A stretch of 64,000 nucleotides of DNA from JAEYKI01 sp036679405 (GTDB lineage Bacteria; Bacillota; Clostridia; Christensenellales; Christensenellaceae): the NCBI GenBank assembly GCA_036679405.1, contig JAVBVZ010000015.1, positions 124,001 through 188,000 on the forward strand, written 5' to 3'. Position numbers and translations under genes: made by a program. Below the pieces are notes generated by a model. It was not told the origin of the DNA. It ran no database searches and saw nothing but the letters and a program-made list of their open reading frames with translations. Shown one piece after another: positions 48,272-57,858 of this stretch (position 1 is the stretch's first letter; every line of letters starts with the position of its first letter).

Positions 48272-49738
48272 ATGATTTATCCGTCACTGGATGAAGCGAA
48301 AAGCATTTCAAAAGAGTATTCTGTTTTACCCATCACCTTTGAAATGCTGTCCGACATCATCACTCCCATAGGGCTTTTAAAAAAGCTCCGGGAAAAAAGT
48401 AAAAAATGCTATCTGCTGGAAAGCGTGGAAGGCGGCGAAAAATGGGGGCGATATTCTTTTCTGGGGTTTGATCCCACCCTGTCCGTCCGCCTGCGCGACG
48501 GAGAAGTAACTCTCCAGAACGGCAAAAAAGAAACCCGGCGCACGGATGATCCAAACGCCGTCCTCGGAGAAATCCTCTCGGCGTACAAATCTCCCCGCCT
48601 TCCTTCCCTGCCGCCCTTCACCGGCGGCCTGGTAGGATACTTTGCCTACGATTATATTCAGTACAATGAAAAGTCTTTAAAATTTACGCAAAACGACCCG
48701 GTCGGCTTTGACGATTTTTATCTTATGCTTTTTGACAAAGTAATCGTCTTTGACCACCTGCGGCAAAAGCTGGTCATCATTATCAACATACAAACCGGCA
48801 GGCTACAGGAAAACTACCGGGCGGCAACAGATGAAATTGCCGCCATAGAGCAGATTATCCGGGATAAAAAAGATCCCGCCGCCGCTCCCGCGCGGCTGCT
48901 TTCCGATTTCCGGCCGCTTTTCTCAAAAAAAGCTTACTGCGAGATGGTCAGCCGCACCAAAAAGCACATTGTGGAAGGAGATATTTTTCAGGCGGTGATT
49001 TCCAACCGCATGGAAGCCGATTTTGAAGGAAGCCTTCTTTCGGCCTACCGTATCCTGCGGACGGTCAACCCTTCTCCTTATATGTTCTATCTGGGTATGG
49101 AAGATACCGAGATTGCGGGCGCTTCTCCCGAAACGCTCATTTCTCTTAAAGACGGCATACTGGAGACTTTTCCCATTGCGGGAACCTGTCCCCGGGGCAA
49201 AACGGAAGAAGAGGATGAAGCGCTGATCGCTCTGCTGCTTGCAGATGAAAAAGAACTTTCAGAACACAACATGCTGGTGGATCTCGGAAGAAACGACGTA
49301 GGCCGCATCAGTGAATTTGGCAGCGTCAAAGTATCGGACTACCAGAAAGTCATGCGCTTTTCACACGTCTCCCACATCACCACCAAAGTAGGGGGCCGTC
49401 TGAAAACCGGGCTCGGGCCGCTAAACGCAGTTGCTTCCATGCTGCCCGCAGGCACCCTTTCGGGCGCACCCAAGATCCGGGCCTGCGAGATCATAAACAA
49501 TCTGGAAAACGTAAAGCGCGGCGTATACGGCGGGGCCATCGGCTATATCGATTTTGCGGGCAACATGGACCTGTGTATTGCCATCCGAATGGCTGTTAAA
49601 AAAGACGGCAAAGTATATGTACAGGCCGGCGCGGGCATTGTGGCCGACAGCGTACCAGACAAAGAATATGAAGAATGCCTGAGCAAAGCGCGTGCCATGG
49701 CCGGTGCGCTTCGCGCATCCGGGGAGGTGGAAGCATGA
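48272..49738 (+). CDS. trpE: Anthranilate synthase component I
   Basis: 488 aa. Converts chorismate and the ammonia supplied by TrpG to anthranilate. Seen: feedback site LLES (about residues 47-50) and the C-terminal chorismate-binding domain with GASPETLISL, PIAGTCPRG and the AGIVADSVPDKEYEECL end. LLES implies tryptophan inhibition besides T-box control. Last bases overlap trpG in ATGA. Confidence 0.97.
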   Translation: MIYPSLDEAKSISKEYSVLPITFEMLSDIITPIGLLKKLREKSKKCYLLESVEGGEKWGRYSFLGFDPTLSVRLRDGEVTLQNGKKETRRTDDPNAVLGEILSAYKSPRLPSLPPFTGGLVGYFAYDYIQYNEKSLKFTQNDPVGFDDFYLMLFDKVIVFDHLRQKLVIIINIQTGRLQENYRAATDEIAAIEQIIRDKKDPAAAPARLLSDFRPLFSKKAYCEMVSRTKKHIVEGDIFQAVISNRMEADFEGSLLSAYRILRTVNPSPYMFYLGMEDTEIAGASPETLISLKDGILETFPIAGTCPRGKTEEEDEALIALLLADEKELSEHNMLVDLGRNDVGRISEFGSVKVSDYQKVMRFSHVSHITTKVGGRLKTGLGPLNAVASMLPAGTLSGAPKIRACEIINNLENVKRGVYGGAIGYIDFAGNMDLCIAIRMAVKKDGKVYVQAGAGIVADSVPDKEYEECLSKARAMAGALRASGEVEA

Positions 49739-50316
49739 TCCTCTTGATTGATAATTACGACAGCTTTTCGTATAACCTTTTCCAATTGATCGGGATGACC
49801 AATCCCGACATACGGGTCATAAAAAACAACGAAATGAACACACGGGAAATAGAGGCGCTCGGTGCCAGCCACATTGTTATCTCTCCCGGTCCGGGCCGTC
49901 CGGCAGACGCGGGTGTCTGTGAAGACGTGATTTCTCTCATGACGGGCAAAGTTCCCATCCTGGGTGTATGCCTGGGACACCAGGCTATCTGCGAAGTTTT
50001 CGGAGCAACGGTCACCTATGCAAAAGAACTTATGCACGGCAAAACCAGCACTGTGCACATTGCCAACGGCAGTCCCATTTTCCGCGCTCTTCCGCCTATC
50101 ATACAGGCGGCGCGCTACCACTCGCTGGCCGCAAAACGGGATACGCTGCCCGACGAACTACTGGTCATCGCGGAAGATGAGACCGGGGAAGTCATGGGCG
50201 TCAAACATGCGGATGCAGACCTTTTCGGCCTGCAGTTCCATCCGGAATCCGTACTCACGCCGGACGGACACAAAATCATACAAAACTTTTTGAATTTGGG
50301 AGGAAACGTCAGATGA
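49735..50316 (+). CDS. trpG: Anthranilate synthase component II (glutamine amidotransferase)
   Basis: 193 aa class I amidotransferase: catalytic Cys in GVCLGHQAI (about 79) and His-Glu in FHPESV (about 168-170). Start at ATG 49735, overlapping the trpE stop. Stand-alone, not fused to trpD; it might also serve folate synthesis, since no separate pabA is seen here. Confidence 0.95.
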   Translation: MILLIDNYDSFSYNLFQLIGMTNPDIRVIKNNEMNTREIEALGASHIVISPGPGRPADAGVCEDVISLMTGKVPILGVCLGHQAICEVFGATVTYAKELMHGKTSTVHIANGSPIFRALPPIIQAARYHSLAAKRDTLPDELLVIAEDETGEVMGVKHADADLFGLQFHPESVLTPDGHKIIQNFLNLGGNVR

Positions 50317-51329
50317 TCAAACAAGCCATATACGACCTGATCAATAAAAAAGACCTTTCCCTTGAAACCACCAAATCGGTCATGCTGCAAATCATGGAGG
50401 GGCACGCGACGCCCGCGCAGATTGCCGCCTTTCTGACCGCCATGCGCATGAAAGGCGAAACGATTGATGAAATCACGGCCTGCGCCATGGTCATGCGGGA
50501 AAAATGCCAGAAGATCACGCCCCAAGGGGATGTGCTCGACATTGTAGGGACCGGCGGGGACGAACTGAATTCCTTTAACATCTCAACCGTATCCGCTTTT
50601 GTGGTTGCGGCCGGAGGCGTTCCTGTTGCCAAGCACGGCGGGCGCAGCGTGTCCAGTAAATGCGGCAGCGCCGACCTTTTGGAAGCGCTGGGCGTAAAAA
50701 TAGATCTTTCCGCCAAAGCAAGCGAAAAAGTGCTCCGGGAGACCGGTATGTGTTTTATGTTCGCTCCGGTATACCACGCCTCCATGAAATATGCCGCGCC
50801 GGTACGCAGAGAACTGTCGGTCCGTACGGTCTTTAATATTTTAGGCCCGCTCTCAAACCCGGCAGGCGCGAACACCCAGCTTCTCGGCGTGTACGACGAA
50901 TCCCTGGTAGAACCGCTGGCCAGCGTGCTTTCCAACCTGGGCGTGCGGCGCGCGATGGTGGTACACGGACACGACGGGCTGGACGAAGCTTCCCTCACCA
51001 CGACCACCACCGTTTGCGAAGTAAGCAACGGCTCCATGAACAGCTTCTTTTTGACACCCGAACAGCTTGGGTTTAAGCGCTGCTCCCTTGCCGACCTGGT
51101 TGGCGGAGATGCCGGTGAAAACGCTAAAATCGCGCTCGATGTCCTGCACGGCAAGAAAGGGCCCCGGCGGGATATTGTTATCTTGAATTCGGCTTTGTGC
51201 CTGTATATGTTTTATGAAAACGCTACCCTGCGCGACTGCGTACAAACCGCCCGCGAGCTCATCGACAGTAAAAAAGCCCTGCGCCAGCTCGAGCGTTTTT
51301 GCCGCCTTACAAACGAGGTGTCCGTATGA
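50313..51329 (+). CDS. trpD: Anthranilate phosphoribosyltransferase
   Basis: 338 aa. PRPP-binding GTGGDELNSFNIST (about residues 79-92), KHGGRSVSSKCGSADLLEALG and RTVFNILGPLSNPA motifs. Second step of the pathway. ATGA overlaps at both ends. Confidence 0.96.
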   Translation: MIKQAIYDLINKKDLSLETTKSVMLQIMEGHATPAQIAAFLTAMRMKGETIDEITACAMVMREKCQKITPQGDVLDIVGTGGDELNSFNISTVSAFVVAAGGVPVAKHGGRSVSSKCGSADLLEALGVKIDLSAKASEKVLRETGMCFMFAPVYHASMKYAAPVRRELSVRTVFNILGPLSNPAGANTQLLGVYDESLVEPLASVLSNLGVRRAMVVHGHDGLDEASLTTTTTVCEVSNGSMNSFFLTPEQLGFKRCSLADLVGGDAGENAKIALDVLHGKKGPRRDIVILNSALCLYMFYENATLRDCVQTARELIDSKKALRQLERFCRLTNEVSV

Positions 51330-52105
51330 TCTTAAAAACAATTGCCGAAGCCACCCGCACACGGGTCATGGCGCAAAAAATAAAGACGCCGCTTAGCGCC
51401 GTAAAAAAACAAATTGTTTCCCCCACCCTCCCCTTTGCGTTTGAAAAAGCGCTGTCCGAAGGCGATATCTCCTTCATCTGCGAAGTGAAAAAAGCGTCCC
51501 CTTCCCGCGGCGTGATTGCACATAATTTTCCGTATGTGCGGATAGCAACGGAATACGAGGCCGCCGGCGCGGATGCGATATCCGTACTGACCGAACCGGA
51601 TTTTTTTATGGGCAGCGGCGAATATCTTTCTGAAATCAAAAAACACGTTTCCGTACCCCTTCTGCGCAAAGATTTTATTTTAGACGAATATCAGATCTTT
51701 GAATCGGCAGCCCTTGGCGCAGATGCCGTTTTACTGATTTGTGCGCTGCTTAACACCGCAACGCTCAAAACTTTCATCCAAACGGCGGACGCTTTGGGTC
51801 TCTCCTGCCTGGTGGAAGCGCATAGCGAGGCGGAGCTTTCCTCCGCGCTGGCTGCGGGCGCAAGAGTGGTCGGCGTAAACAACCGGGATCTGCGCACTTT
51901 CACGGTAGACCTTTCAAACAGCCTGCGGCTTCGCCCTCTTGTTCCGTCCTCGGTCGTTTTCGTATCGGAAAGCGGCATCAAAACGCCGGCGGATATCGCC
52001 TCTCTCCGGCAGGCCGGCGCAGATGCGGTGCTTATAGGTGAAACGCTCATGATTTCCAAAAACAAGAAAGAAGCGCTGGATCATCTAAGGGGGCCAAACA
52101 AATGA
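51326..52105 (+). CDS. trpC: Indole-3-glycerol-phosphate synthase
   Basis: 259 aa TIM barrel. CEVKKASPSRG (about residues 52-62), LLRKDFILDEYQ and GVNNRDLRTF are the family motifs, followed by VSESGI. Start at ATG 51326, overlapping the trpD stop; a start at 51299 would intrude further into trpD. Confidence 0.95.
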   Translation: MILKTIAEATRTRVMAQKIKTPLSAVKKQIVSPTLPFAFEKALSEGDISFICEVKKASPSRGVIAHNFPYVRIATEYEAAGADAISVLTEPDFFMGSGEYLSEIKKHVSVPLLRKDFILDEYQIFESAALGADAVLLICALLNTATLKTFIQTADALGLSCLVEAHSEAELSSALAAGARVVGVNNRDLRTFTVDLSNSLRLRPLVPSSVVFVSESGIKTPADIASLRQAGADAVLIGETLMISKNKKEALDHLRGPNK

Positions 52106-52752
52106 AAAAAACGCCGGATTTTTTCTCAAAAAAATCTTCTCCGGCTGTGAAAATAAAAATATGCGGCCTTACAAACCCCCAGGAGATCTCCTATGCAAAT
52201 GAACTGCTCCCCGACTATGTCGGTTTTGTGTTCGCGCCCAGCAAACGGCAAATAGATCCCGGGCAGGCCGCCCTTTTAAAACTGGCCCTGTCCCCCGCCG
52301 TCAAAACGGTCGGCGTTTTTGTGAACGAAGAGATTGCGGCCATCAAAAAACTGCGCCCCGCGCTTGATCTGGTGCAGATCCACGGAGACGAAGACAACGA
52401 ATACCTCTCGTTTCTCAAAAAAGAAGTGGGGCTTCCCATTATACGCGCCGTGCGTGTTCGCCGGGAAGAAGACGTACAAAATGCCCTTTTTATCCCCGCC
52501 GACTACATCCTGTTTGATGCTTACAGCCCGGCTGGGTACGGCGGAACGGGCGAATCGTTCAGCTGGGATCTGGTCCGGGGGTTCCCGCGTCCCTTTTTTC
52601 TCGCGGGCGGCCTCCATGCAGGCAATATTGCACAGGCTGCGCGCACGGCCGCTCCCTTTTGCCTGGACGTAAGCAGCGGTGCGGAAACAAAAGGAAAAAA
52701 AGATAAAGAGAAAATGCAGAAGATCATTCAAACCGTAAGGAGTGTGAAATAA
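52102..52752 (+). CDS. trpF: Phosphoribosylanthranilate isomerase
   Basis: 216 aa TIM barrel. KICGLTNPQEI with catalytic Cys (about residue 20), VQIHGDED, LFDAYSPAGYGGTG with the general-acid Asp, and LDVSSGAETKGKKD. It carries an N-terminal extension of about 12 residues before the first strand. Overlaps trpC. Confidence 0.94.
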   Translation: MKKTPDFFSKKSSPAVKIKICGLTNPQEISYANELLPDYVGFVFAPSKRQIDPGQAALLKLALSPAVKTVGVFVNEEIAAIKKLRPALDLVQIHGDEDNEYLSFLKKEVGLPIIRAVRVRREEDVQNALFIPADYILFDAYSPAGYGGTGESFSWDLVRGFPRPFFLAGGLHAGNIAQAARTAAPFCLDVSSGAETKGKKDKEKMQKIIQTVRSVK

Positions 52753-53937
52753 ATGTCCAAAGGAAGATATGGGGTACACGGCGGCCAGTATGTGCCCGAA
52801 ACCCTCATGAACGCCCTGCTTCAAATTGAAGAAGCATACGAATTTTACAAAAAAGATCCGGCCTTTACCGCCGAACTTGATACGCTTTTAAAAGAATACG
52901 CGGGACGCCCTTCCCTCTTGTATTATGCAGAAAAAATGACAAAAGATTTGGGCGGAGCAAAAATTTACTTAAAGCGCGAAGACCTGAACCACACCGGTTC
53001 CCACAAAATCAACAATGTGCTCGGCCAGACGCTGCTTGCCGCAAAGATGGGCAAGACACGCGTTATAGCTGAAACGGGTGCGGGACAACACGGCGTAGCC
53101 ACTGCAACCGCGGCTGCGCTGATGGGCCTTTCCTGTGAAATATTTATGGGCCGCGAAGACACGCAGCGCCAGGCACTGAATGTGTACCGCATGGAACTTT
53201 TGGGCGCGCAGGTACATACCGTTACATCAGGGACCCAGACTTTAAAAGACGCGGTCAACGAAGCCATGCGCGAATGGACGCGCCGGGTTTCAGATACGCA
53301 CTACGTCTTCGGTTCGGTCATGGGCCCCCACCCTTTTCCCATGATGGTACGTGATTTCCAAAGTGTTATCGGGCGGGAAATCAAAACGCAAATCATAGAA
53401 AAAGAAGGCTGCCTTCCTTCAGCCATAGTGGCCTGCGTAGGCGGAGGCAGCAATGCCATGGGCGCTTTTTACGAATTTATCAGGGACGCCTCCGTCCGTC
53501 TCATCGGCTGTGAAGCCGCCGGCCTGGGTGTAGATACCGGACGGCACGCCGCGACCATTGCCAAAGGAACGCCCGGCGTTTTTCACGGAATGAAAAGCTA
53601 TTTCTGCCAGGATGAATTCGGGCAGATCACTCCGGTCTACTCCATATCAGCCGGGCTCGATTATCCGGGCATCGGCCCCGAACATGCAAGCCTGCATGAT
53701 ACTAGGCGCGCCGAATACGTTCCGGTCACCGACGAAGAAGCAGTCCGGGCATTTGAATACCTTTCCCGTACGGAAGGCATTATCCCGGCTATCGAATCCG
53801 CCCACGCGGTCGCGCACGTTTTAAAGATTGCGCCCACAATGGACCCTGGCGACATCATTGTGGTGAATCTTTCCGGGCGGGGCGACAAAGACGTAGCGGC
53901 CATAGCGCGCTACAGAGGGAGGGATATCCATGAATAA
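52753..53937 (+). CDS. trpB: Tryptophan synthase beta chain
   Basis: 394 aa. PLP Lys in LNHTGSHKINN (about residue 84), ETGAGQHGVATA and the GGGSNAMG phosphate loop. Class TrpB1, the normal partner of TrpA: condenses indole and serine. Starts right after the trpF stop and overlaps trpA by 8 bases. Confidence 0.97.
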   Translation: MSKGRYGVHGGQYVPETLMNALLQIEEAYEFYKKDPAFTAELDTLLKEYAGRPSLLYYAEKMTKDLGGAKIYLKREDLNHTGSHKINNVLGQTLLAAKMGKTRVIAETGAGQHGVATATAAALMGLSCEIFMGREDTQRQALNVYRMELLGAQVHTVTSGTQTLKDAVNEAMREWTRRVSDTHYVFGSVMGPHPFPMMVRDFQSVIGREIKTQIIEKEGCLPSAIVACVGGGSNAMGAFYEFIRDASVRLIGCEAAGLGVDTGRHAATIAKGTPGVFHGMKSYFCQDEFGQITPVYSISAGLDYPGIGPEHASLHDTRRAEYVPVTDEEAVRAFEYLSRTEGIIPAIESAHAVAHVLKIAPTMDPGDIIVVNLSGRGDKDVAAIARYRGRDIHE

Positions 53938-54733
53938 AAACAGCACACCGGCTCAAAAAAACCGTATTCACAATGCCTTTTCAAACGGAAAGGCCTTCAT
54001 TGCATTTCTTACGGCCGGCGACCCCAGCCTTGCCAGGACGGAAGAATATATCATCTCCATGGCACGCGCCGGGGCCGACCTTATAGAAATCGGTATCCCT
54101 TTTTCCGATCCGGTAGCCGAAGGGGAAGTCATCCAGGCCGCCAACGTCCGCGCTCTTTCGGCAGGCGCTACTCTTCCCCGCATATTTGCATCCGTCCGTG
54201 CCGTACGCGCGCAAACGGATGTCCCGCTTGTTTTTTTAACATACTTAAATCCGGTATTTAAGTACGGATATGAGAAATTCTTTTCAGAATGCGCAGCAAG
54301 CGGCGTAGACGGCATCATCATTCCCGACCTTCCTTACGAAGAAAAAGGCGAAGTGGACGATATTGCCAAAGCGAACGCCATAGATGTGATTACCCTGATT
54401 GCGCCGACCTCCAAAGAGCGTATCCGCACTTTGGCCGCCGATGCCCGCGGCTTTGTTTACCTTGTGTCTTCCATGGGCGTTACCGGCATGCGCAAAGAGA
54501 TCAGTACAAATATCGCTTCTCTTGTGCGTGATGTACGCAGCGCCACAAACATACCGGTCGCAGTAGGTTTCGGAATATCCAATCCCTCGCAGGCCGCGCA
54601 GATCGCCGGGCAGGCGGACGGCGTCATCGTTGGCAGCGCCATTGTCAAGATCATAGAAGAACACGGAGAAGACGCGGCCGGGCCGCTCTCCCGGTATGTT
54701 GCTTCCATGAAGGCCGCCGTTCGCCAAACTTAA
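53930..54733 (+). CDS. trpA: Tryptophan synthase alpha chain
   Basis: 267 aa TIM barrel. Catalytic Glu in LIEIGIPFSDP (about residue 52) and Asp in the same motif, then VPLVFLTYLNPVFKYG and PVAVGFGIS. Splits indoleglycerol phosphate and channels indole to TrpB. Last gene; no clear intrinsic terminator follows, only a weak CTCCC/GGGAG hairpin. Confidence 0.96.
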   Translation: MNKNSTPAQKNRIHNAFSNGKAFIAFLTAGDPSLARTEEYIISMARAGADLIEIGIPFSDPVAEGEVIQAANVRALSAGATLPRIFASVRAVRAQTDVPLVFLTYLNPVFKYGYEKFFSECAASGVDGIIIPDLPYEEKGEVDDIAKANAIDVITLIAPTSKERIRTLAADARGFVYLVSSMGVTGMRKEISTNIASLVRDVRSATNIPVAVGFGISNPSQAAQIAGQADGVIVGSAIVKIIEEHGEDAAGPLSRYVASMKAAVRQT

Positions 54734-54881
54734 AAGCAACCGTTTCTCCCTGAGCGGGAGGACATTTGTACAAAAAAATAATTCATGATAGAATAGCAAT
54801 GGTTTTTCAGCAAACAAGGCGGCACAGGGGATTGATCCTCAGGCGGCCTTATAAATCTTTATTTTCTGTTGGAGGTGGAAA

Positions 54882-55688
54882 ATGAATTCCGACACATATG
54901 TTCACGGCTATACAAACCGCGAAGCCGACCGTCTTTCCGACCAGGCGAGCACGCTGGTATCCCTTCTTCATCAGGGTACGCATTATCCGGCAGGCGCAGA
55001 AGTACTGGAACCCGGATGCGGAACAGGCTCTCAGACGGTGACCCTCGTGCGCGAAAGCCCCCGCGCCCGTTTTACCTGCACAGATATATCTCCCGAATCC
55101 CTGAAGATCGCACAGGAAAAAATCCGCCGGCTGGGCGCCGGCAACGCAACGTTTCAAACCGCCGATATTTTCAACCTTCCTTTTGAGGATGAAAGTTTCG
55201 ACCACATTTTTGTCTGTTTTGTGCTGGAGCATATAAAAGATCCTCTCCTGGCGCTCGCCCGCTTAAAGCGGGTTCTTAAAAAGGGCGGTTCTATCACGGT
55301 GATCGAAGGCGACCACGGGTCGGCATATTTTTATCCGCAAAGCAAAGAAGCCAACGAGGCCATACGCTGCCAGGTCCGGCTGCAGGAATCCATGGGCGGC
55401 AACCCGCAGATCGGCCGGGAAGTCTATCCTCTTCTTTTTAAATCCGGTTTTCAGGATATCGCAGTTACGCCAAGGGTCGTATATGCGGAAGGCCGGGATA
55501 CCGGAATGGCCGAGGGATTTACGCGTAAAACTTTTACCGCTATGATCGAAGGCGTACGCGACCAGGCGATCGGCGCAAACCTTTCTGATTCCGAAACTTT
55601 TGACAAAGGCATACGCGACCTCTACCGCACCGCCGAACAGGACGGCGTTTTCTGCTATACTTTTTTTAAAGGGACCGCCTATAAATAA
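54882..55688 (+). CDS. Class I SAM-dependent methyltransferase
   Basis: 268 aa. Rossmann SAM motif VLEPGCGTGSQT (about residues 46-57), acidic motif II CTDISPESL and post-motif ADIFNLPFEDESFDHIF. The C-terminal half (about 165-268) is helical, as in arsenite- or UbiE-like small-molecule methyltransferases, but the substrate is not evident. GGAGGTGG precedes the ATG. Confidence 0.86.
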   Translation: MNSDTYVHGYTNREADRLSDQASTLVSLLHQGTHYPAGAEVLEPGCGTGSQTVTLVRESPRARFTCTDISPESLKIAQEKIRRLGAGNATFQTADIFNLPFEDESFDHIFVCFVLEHIKDPLLALARLKRVLKKGGSITVIEGDHGSAYFYPQSKEANEAIRCQVRLQESMGGNPQIGREVYPLLFKSGFQDIAVTPRVVYAEGRDTGMAEGFTRKTFTAMIEGVRDQAIGANLSDSETFDKGIRDLYRTAEQDGVFCYTFFKGTAYK

Positions 55689-55789
55689 CAAAGCCTGTCG
55701 GATGACGCAACGGCCCGCTAAAGACTCCTTCTTAAGTTGTCGGCATGCAGAGCCCTGAATATAAGGAAAAAACAAGAGGTTTCAGGCCT

Positions 55790-56578
55790 ATGAAAATTTT
55801 AGCCATAATAGGAAGCCCGAGAAAAACCGGAAACACCTATAATACCGTGGACCGGGTGAAAAAAAACTTTGTTTTATTGGATGAAAACATAGATTTTGAG
55901 TATCTGTTCCTGGCAGACTGCAATCTTCAAACCTGCCAAGGATGTTTCGCATGTATTGCCAGAGGGGAAGATTTTTGTCCGTTTAAAGATGACCGCAATC
56001 AGATCATGGCAAAAATGCAAGCGGCGGACGGTATCATACTCGCTGCGCCCACCTATGCAATGGGCGTTCCCGCATTAATGAAAAATTTCATTGACCGATT
56101 CGCCTATACGCTCCACCGGCCCTGTTTTTTCGACAAGGTGTTTTTGGCCGTATCAACGGTGGGGGGAATCATGGGTTTAAAGCAGACGCTCGCCCAGCTT
56201 TCCATACTCACCGGCGGAGGAAGGCTCGCCGCAAAAATCGGCCTCGCCTTTCCTCCTATCCCCATGCCAAAGCTTACTTCCAGCGCGGAAAAAAAAATCA
56301 AAAGAAAGTCGTTCTCCTTTTACCGCATGCTTCAAAAACCGCAATTGGCGCCGCCGGGCATAGGTGACTTTGCATATTTCCATTCATTTAAACAGTTCAC
56401 GGAGTTTGAAGCTTACCGCGAGGCCTTTCCCGCAGACACTTCTTATTACAGGGGTAAAAAAGAATATTTCTATGAACTTCAAAGAAACCCGCTTAGGCGT
56501 CTGACCGGCAAAGCTGTAAGAGGGCTTATGCACGCGGTGCTAAAGTTCCTGCAAAAAAATAAAGAGGTGAAAAGATGA
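55790..56578 (+). CDS. NADPH-dependent FMN reductase-like flavoprotein
   Basis: 262 aa. Flavodoxin-like fold: ILAIIGSPRKTGNTYN (phosphate loop), CNLQTCQGCFACIARGEDFCPFKDD with a CxxCxxC-type Cys cluster (about residues 44-65), and APTYAMGVPALMKNFIDRF. The extended basic C-terminus (about 170-262) is unusual for the family and could be a membrane- or partner-binding region. Start chosen at ATG 55790 over 55745, because the flavin loop begins there and AAGAGG lies upstream. Overlaps folD by ATGA. Confidence 0.83.
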   Translation: MKILAIIGSPRKTGNTYNTVDRVKKNFVLLDENIDFEYLFLADCNLQTCQGCFACIARGEDFCPFKDDRNQIMAKMQAADGIILAAPTYAMGVPALMKNFIDRFAYTLHRPCFFDKVFLAVSTVGGIMGLKQTLAQLSILTGGGRLAAKIGLAFPPIPMPKLTSSAEKKIKRKSFSFYRMLQKPQLAPPGIGDFAYFHSFKQFTEFEAYREAFPADTSYYRGKKEYFYELQRNPLRRLTGKAVRGLMHAVLKFLQKNKEVKR

Positions 56579-57429
56579 AAGGATCTTTTATTCTTGACGG
56601 GCGGGCCGTTGCGCACGCAATTGAAGCCGACCTTTCCAAAAGAGTTTCAACAATCATCCACAGTACCGGAAAAACCCCGGTTTTAGCCACCATTTTGGTA
56701 GGCGCGGACCCATCTTCGGCTACCTACGTCCGCATGAAGGGCAACGCCTGCGCACGGGTGGGCATGAAATCCATCCGCGTCGACATGCCGCAGCATACAA
56801 CGACCGCCCAGCTTAAAGACACAATATCTTCTTTAGGCGAGGACGATTCGGTCTGCGGTATTCTTTTGCAGCATCCCGTTCCTTCTCAGATAGACGAACA
56901 GGCCTGCTTCAACACCATTCCGCTTTCAAAAGATGTAGACGGCGTGACCGCAGCGGGCTTCGGCCGGATGTCTATGGGGCTTCCCGCCTTTGCGTCCGCC
57001 ACCCCGCTCGCCATTATGGAAATCTTAAAACACTACCGCATCCCGGTAGAAGGCCGGGAAGCCGTCGTTGTAGGCAGAAGCCCCATTTTAGGCAAACCGG
57101 TCTCCATGCTCCTTTTAAATGCAAACGCCACCGTCACGGTTTGTCATTCCAAAACACAAAATCTGTCGGAAGTTGTCCGCCGCGCGGATATCCTGGTCGC
57201 TGCGGTCGGCCGGCCCGAATTTATCCGTGCAGACTGGATCCGGAAAGGCGCTGTCCTCATTGACGCGGGCTACAATCCGGGCAATGTCGGTGATATAGAC
57301 CTTAAAAATGCCGCGCCGCTTTCCTTTGCCTATACGCCCGTTCCGGGCGGCGTAGGGCCGGTCACCATCGCCATGCTGATGCGGCAGACCGTACAGGCGG
57401 CAGAAAAAAAGCTTCTCGCATCCGAATAA
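56575..57429 (+). CDS. folD: Bifunctional methylene-THF dehydrogenase/methenyl-THF cyclohydrolase
   Basis: 284 aa. Catalytic Tyr and Lys in TYVRMKGNACARVGM (about residues 51 and 55), GILLQHPVP, VVGRSPILGKPV NADP loop and PGGVGPVTIAML near the end. Interconverts one-carbon THF forms; feeds the MTHFR-like/methionine branch and purines. ATGA overlap with the flavoprotein gene. Confidence 0.95.
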   Translation: MKGSFILDGRAVAHAIEADLSKRVSTIIHSTGKTPVLATILVGADPSSATYVRMKGNACARVGMKSIRVDMPQHTTTAQLKDTISSLGEDDSVCGILLQHPVPSQIDEQACFNTIPLSKDVDGVTAAGFGRMSMGLPAFASATPLAIMEILKHYRIPVEGREAVVVGRSPILGKPVSMLLLNANATVTVCHSKTQNLSEVVRRADILVAAVGRPEFIRADWIRKGAVLIDAGYNPGNVGDIDLKNAAPLSFAYTPVPGGVGPVTIAMLMRQTVQAAEKKLLASE

Positions 57430-57487
57430 AAACCGGAAGATATATGTTTATTTATTGTAAAATCATCCCGGACCGGCTTTCCGTTTA

Positions 57488-57516
57488 TTGATTATTCATC
57501 CATCAGCTACTATAAT
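57488..57516 (+). promoter_or_regulatory. Promoter of the ferritin-like gene
   Basis: TTGATT (57488-57493), 17-base spacer, TATAAT (57511-57516), 33 bases before the start. Confidence 0.8.
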
Positions 57517-57549
57517 GGTATTAATAGAAATTTTTAGGAGGTTATTATT

Positions 57550-57849
57550 ATGCCCAGTTTTGAAACCAGCTTTTCCGTTCTTGCAAACGACAGAACACTA
57601 ACGGAAGAAGAACTCATTCGTGCCATCCGCTTCATGATTGCGGCCGAATACGAGGCAATCCAGCTTTATATGCAGCTTTCCGAATCTACCGACAACACGC
57701 TCGCGCAAGCTGTTTTGAAAGATATCGCAGACGAAGAACGCGTACATGCGGGTGAATTTTTGCGTCTGCTCCACACGCTTGCTCCCGACGAACAGGCGCT
57801 TTACGACCAGGGCGCGGAAGAAGTGGACGAAATCAAAGACGAACTGTAA
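57550..57849 (+). CDS. Encapsulin-cargo-type ferritin-like protein (demi-ferritin)
   Basis: 99 aa, a half-size two-helix ferritin. EYEAIQLYMQLSESTDN and DIADEERVHAGEFLRLLH give the Glu and E-x2-H iron ligands; the tail YDQGAEEVDEIKDEL matches the family fused to or shipped in encapsulins (Thermotoga/Rhodospirillum EncFtn type). Such subunits assemble in dimers of dimers to build the ferroxidase centre. No encapsulin shell gene is present in the window. Confidence 0.85.
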   Translation: MPSFETSFSVLANDRTLTEEELIRAIRFMIAAEYEAIQLYMQLSESTDNTLAQAVLKDIADEERVHAGEFLRLLHTLAPDEQALYDQGAEEVDEIKDEL

Positions 57850-57858
57850 GGCTTCCAT

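Noticed and set aside
54735..54770. CTCCC/GGGAG hairpin as trp operon terminator
   Set aside because: Five-base-pair stem without a T-run; too weak to call.
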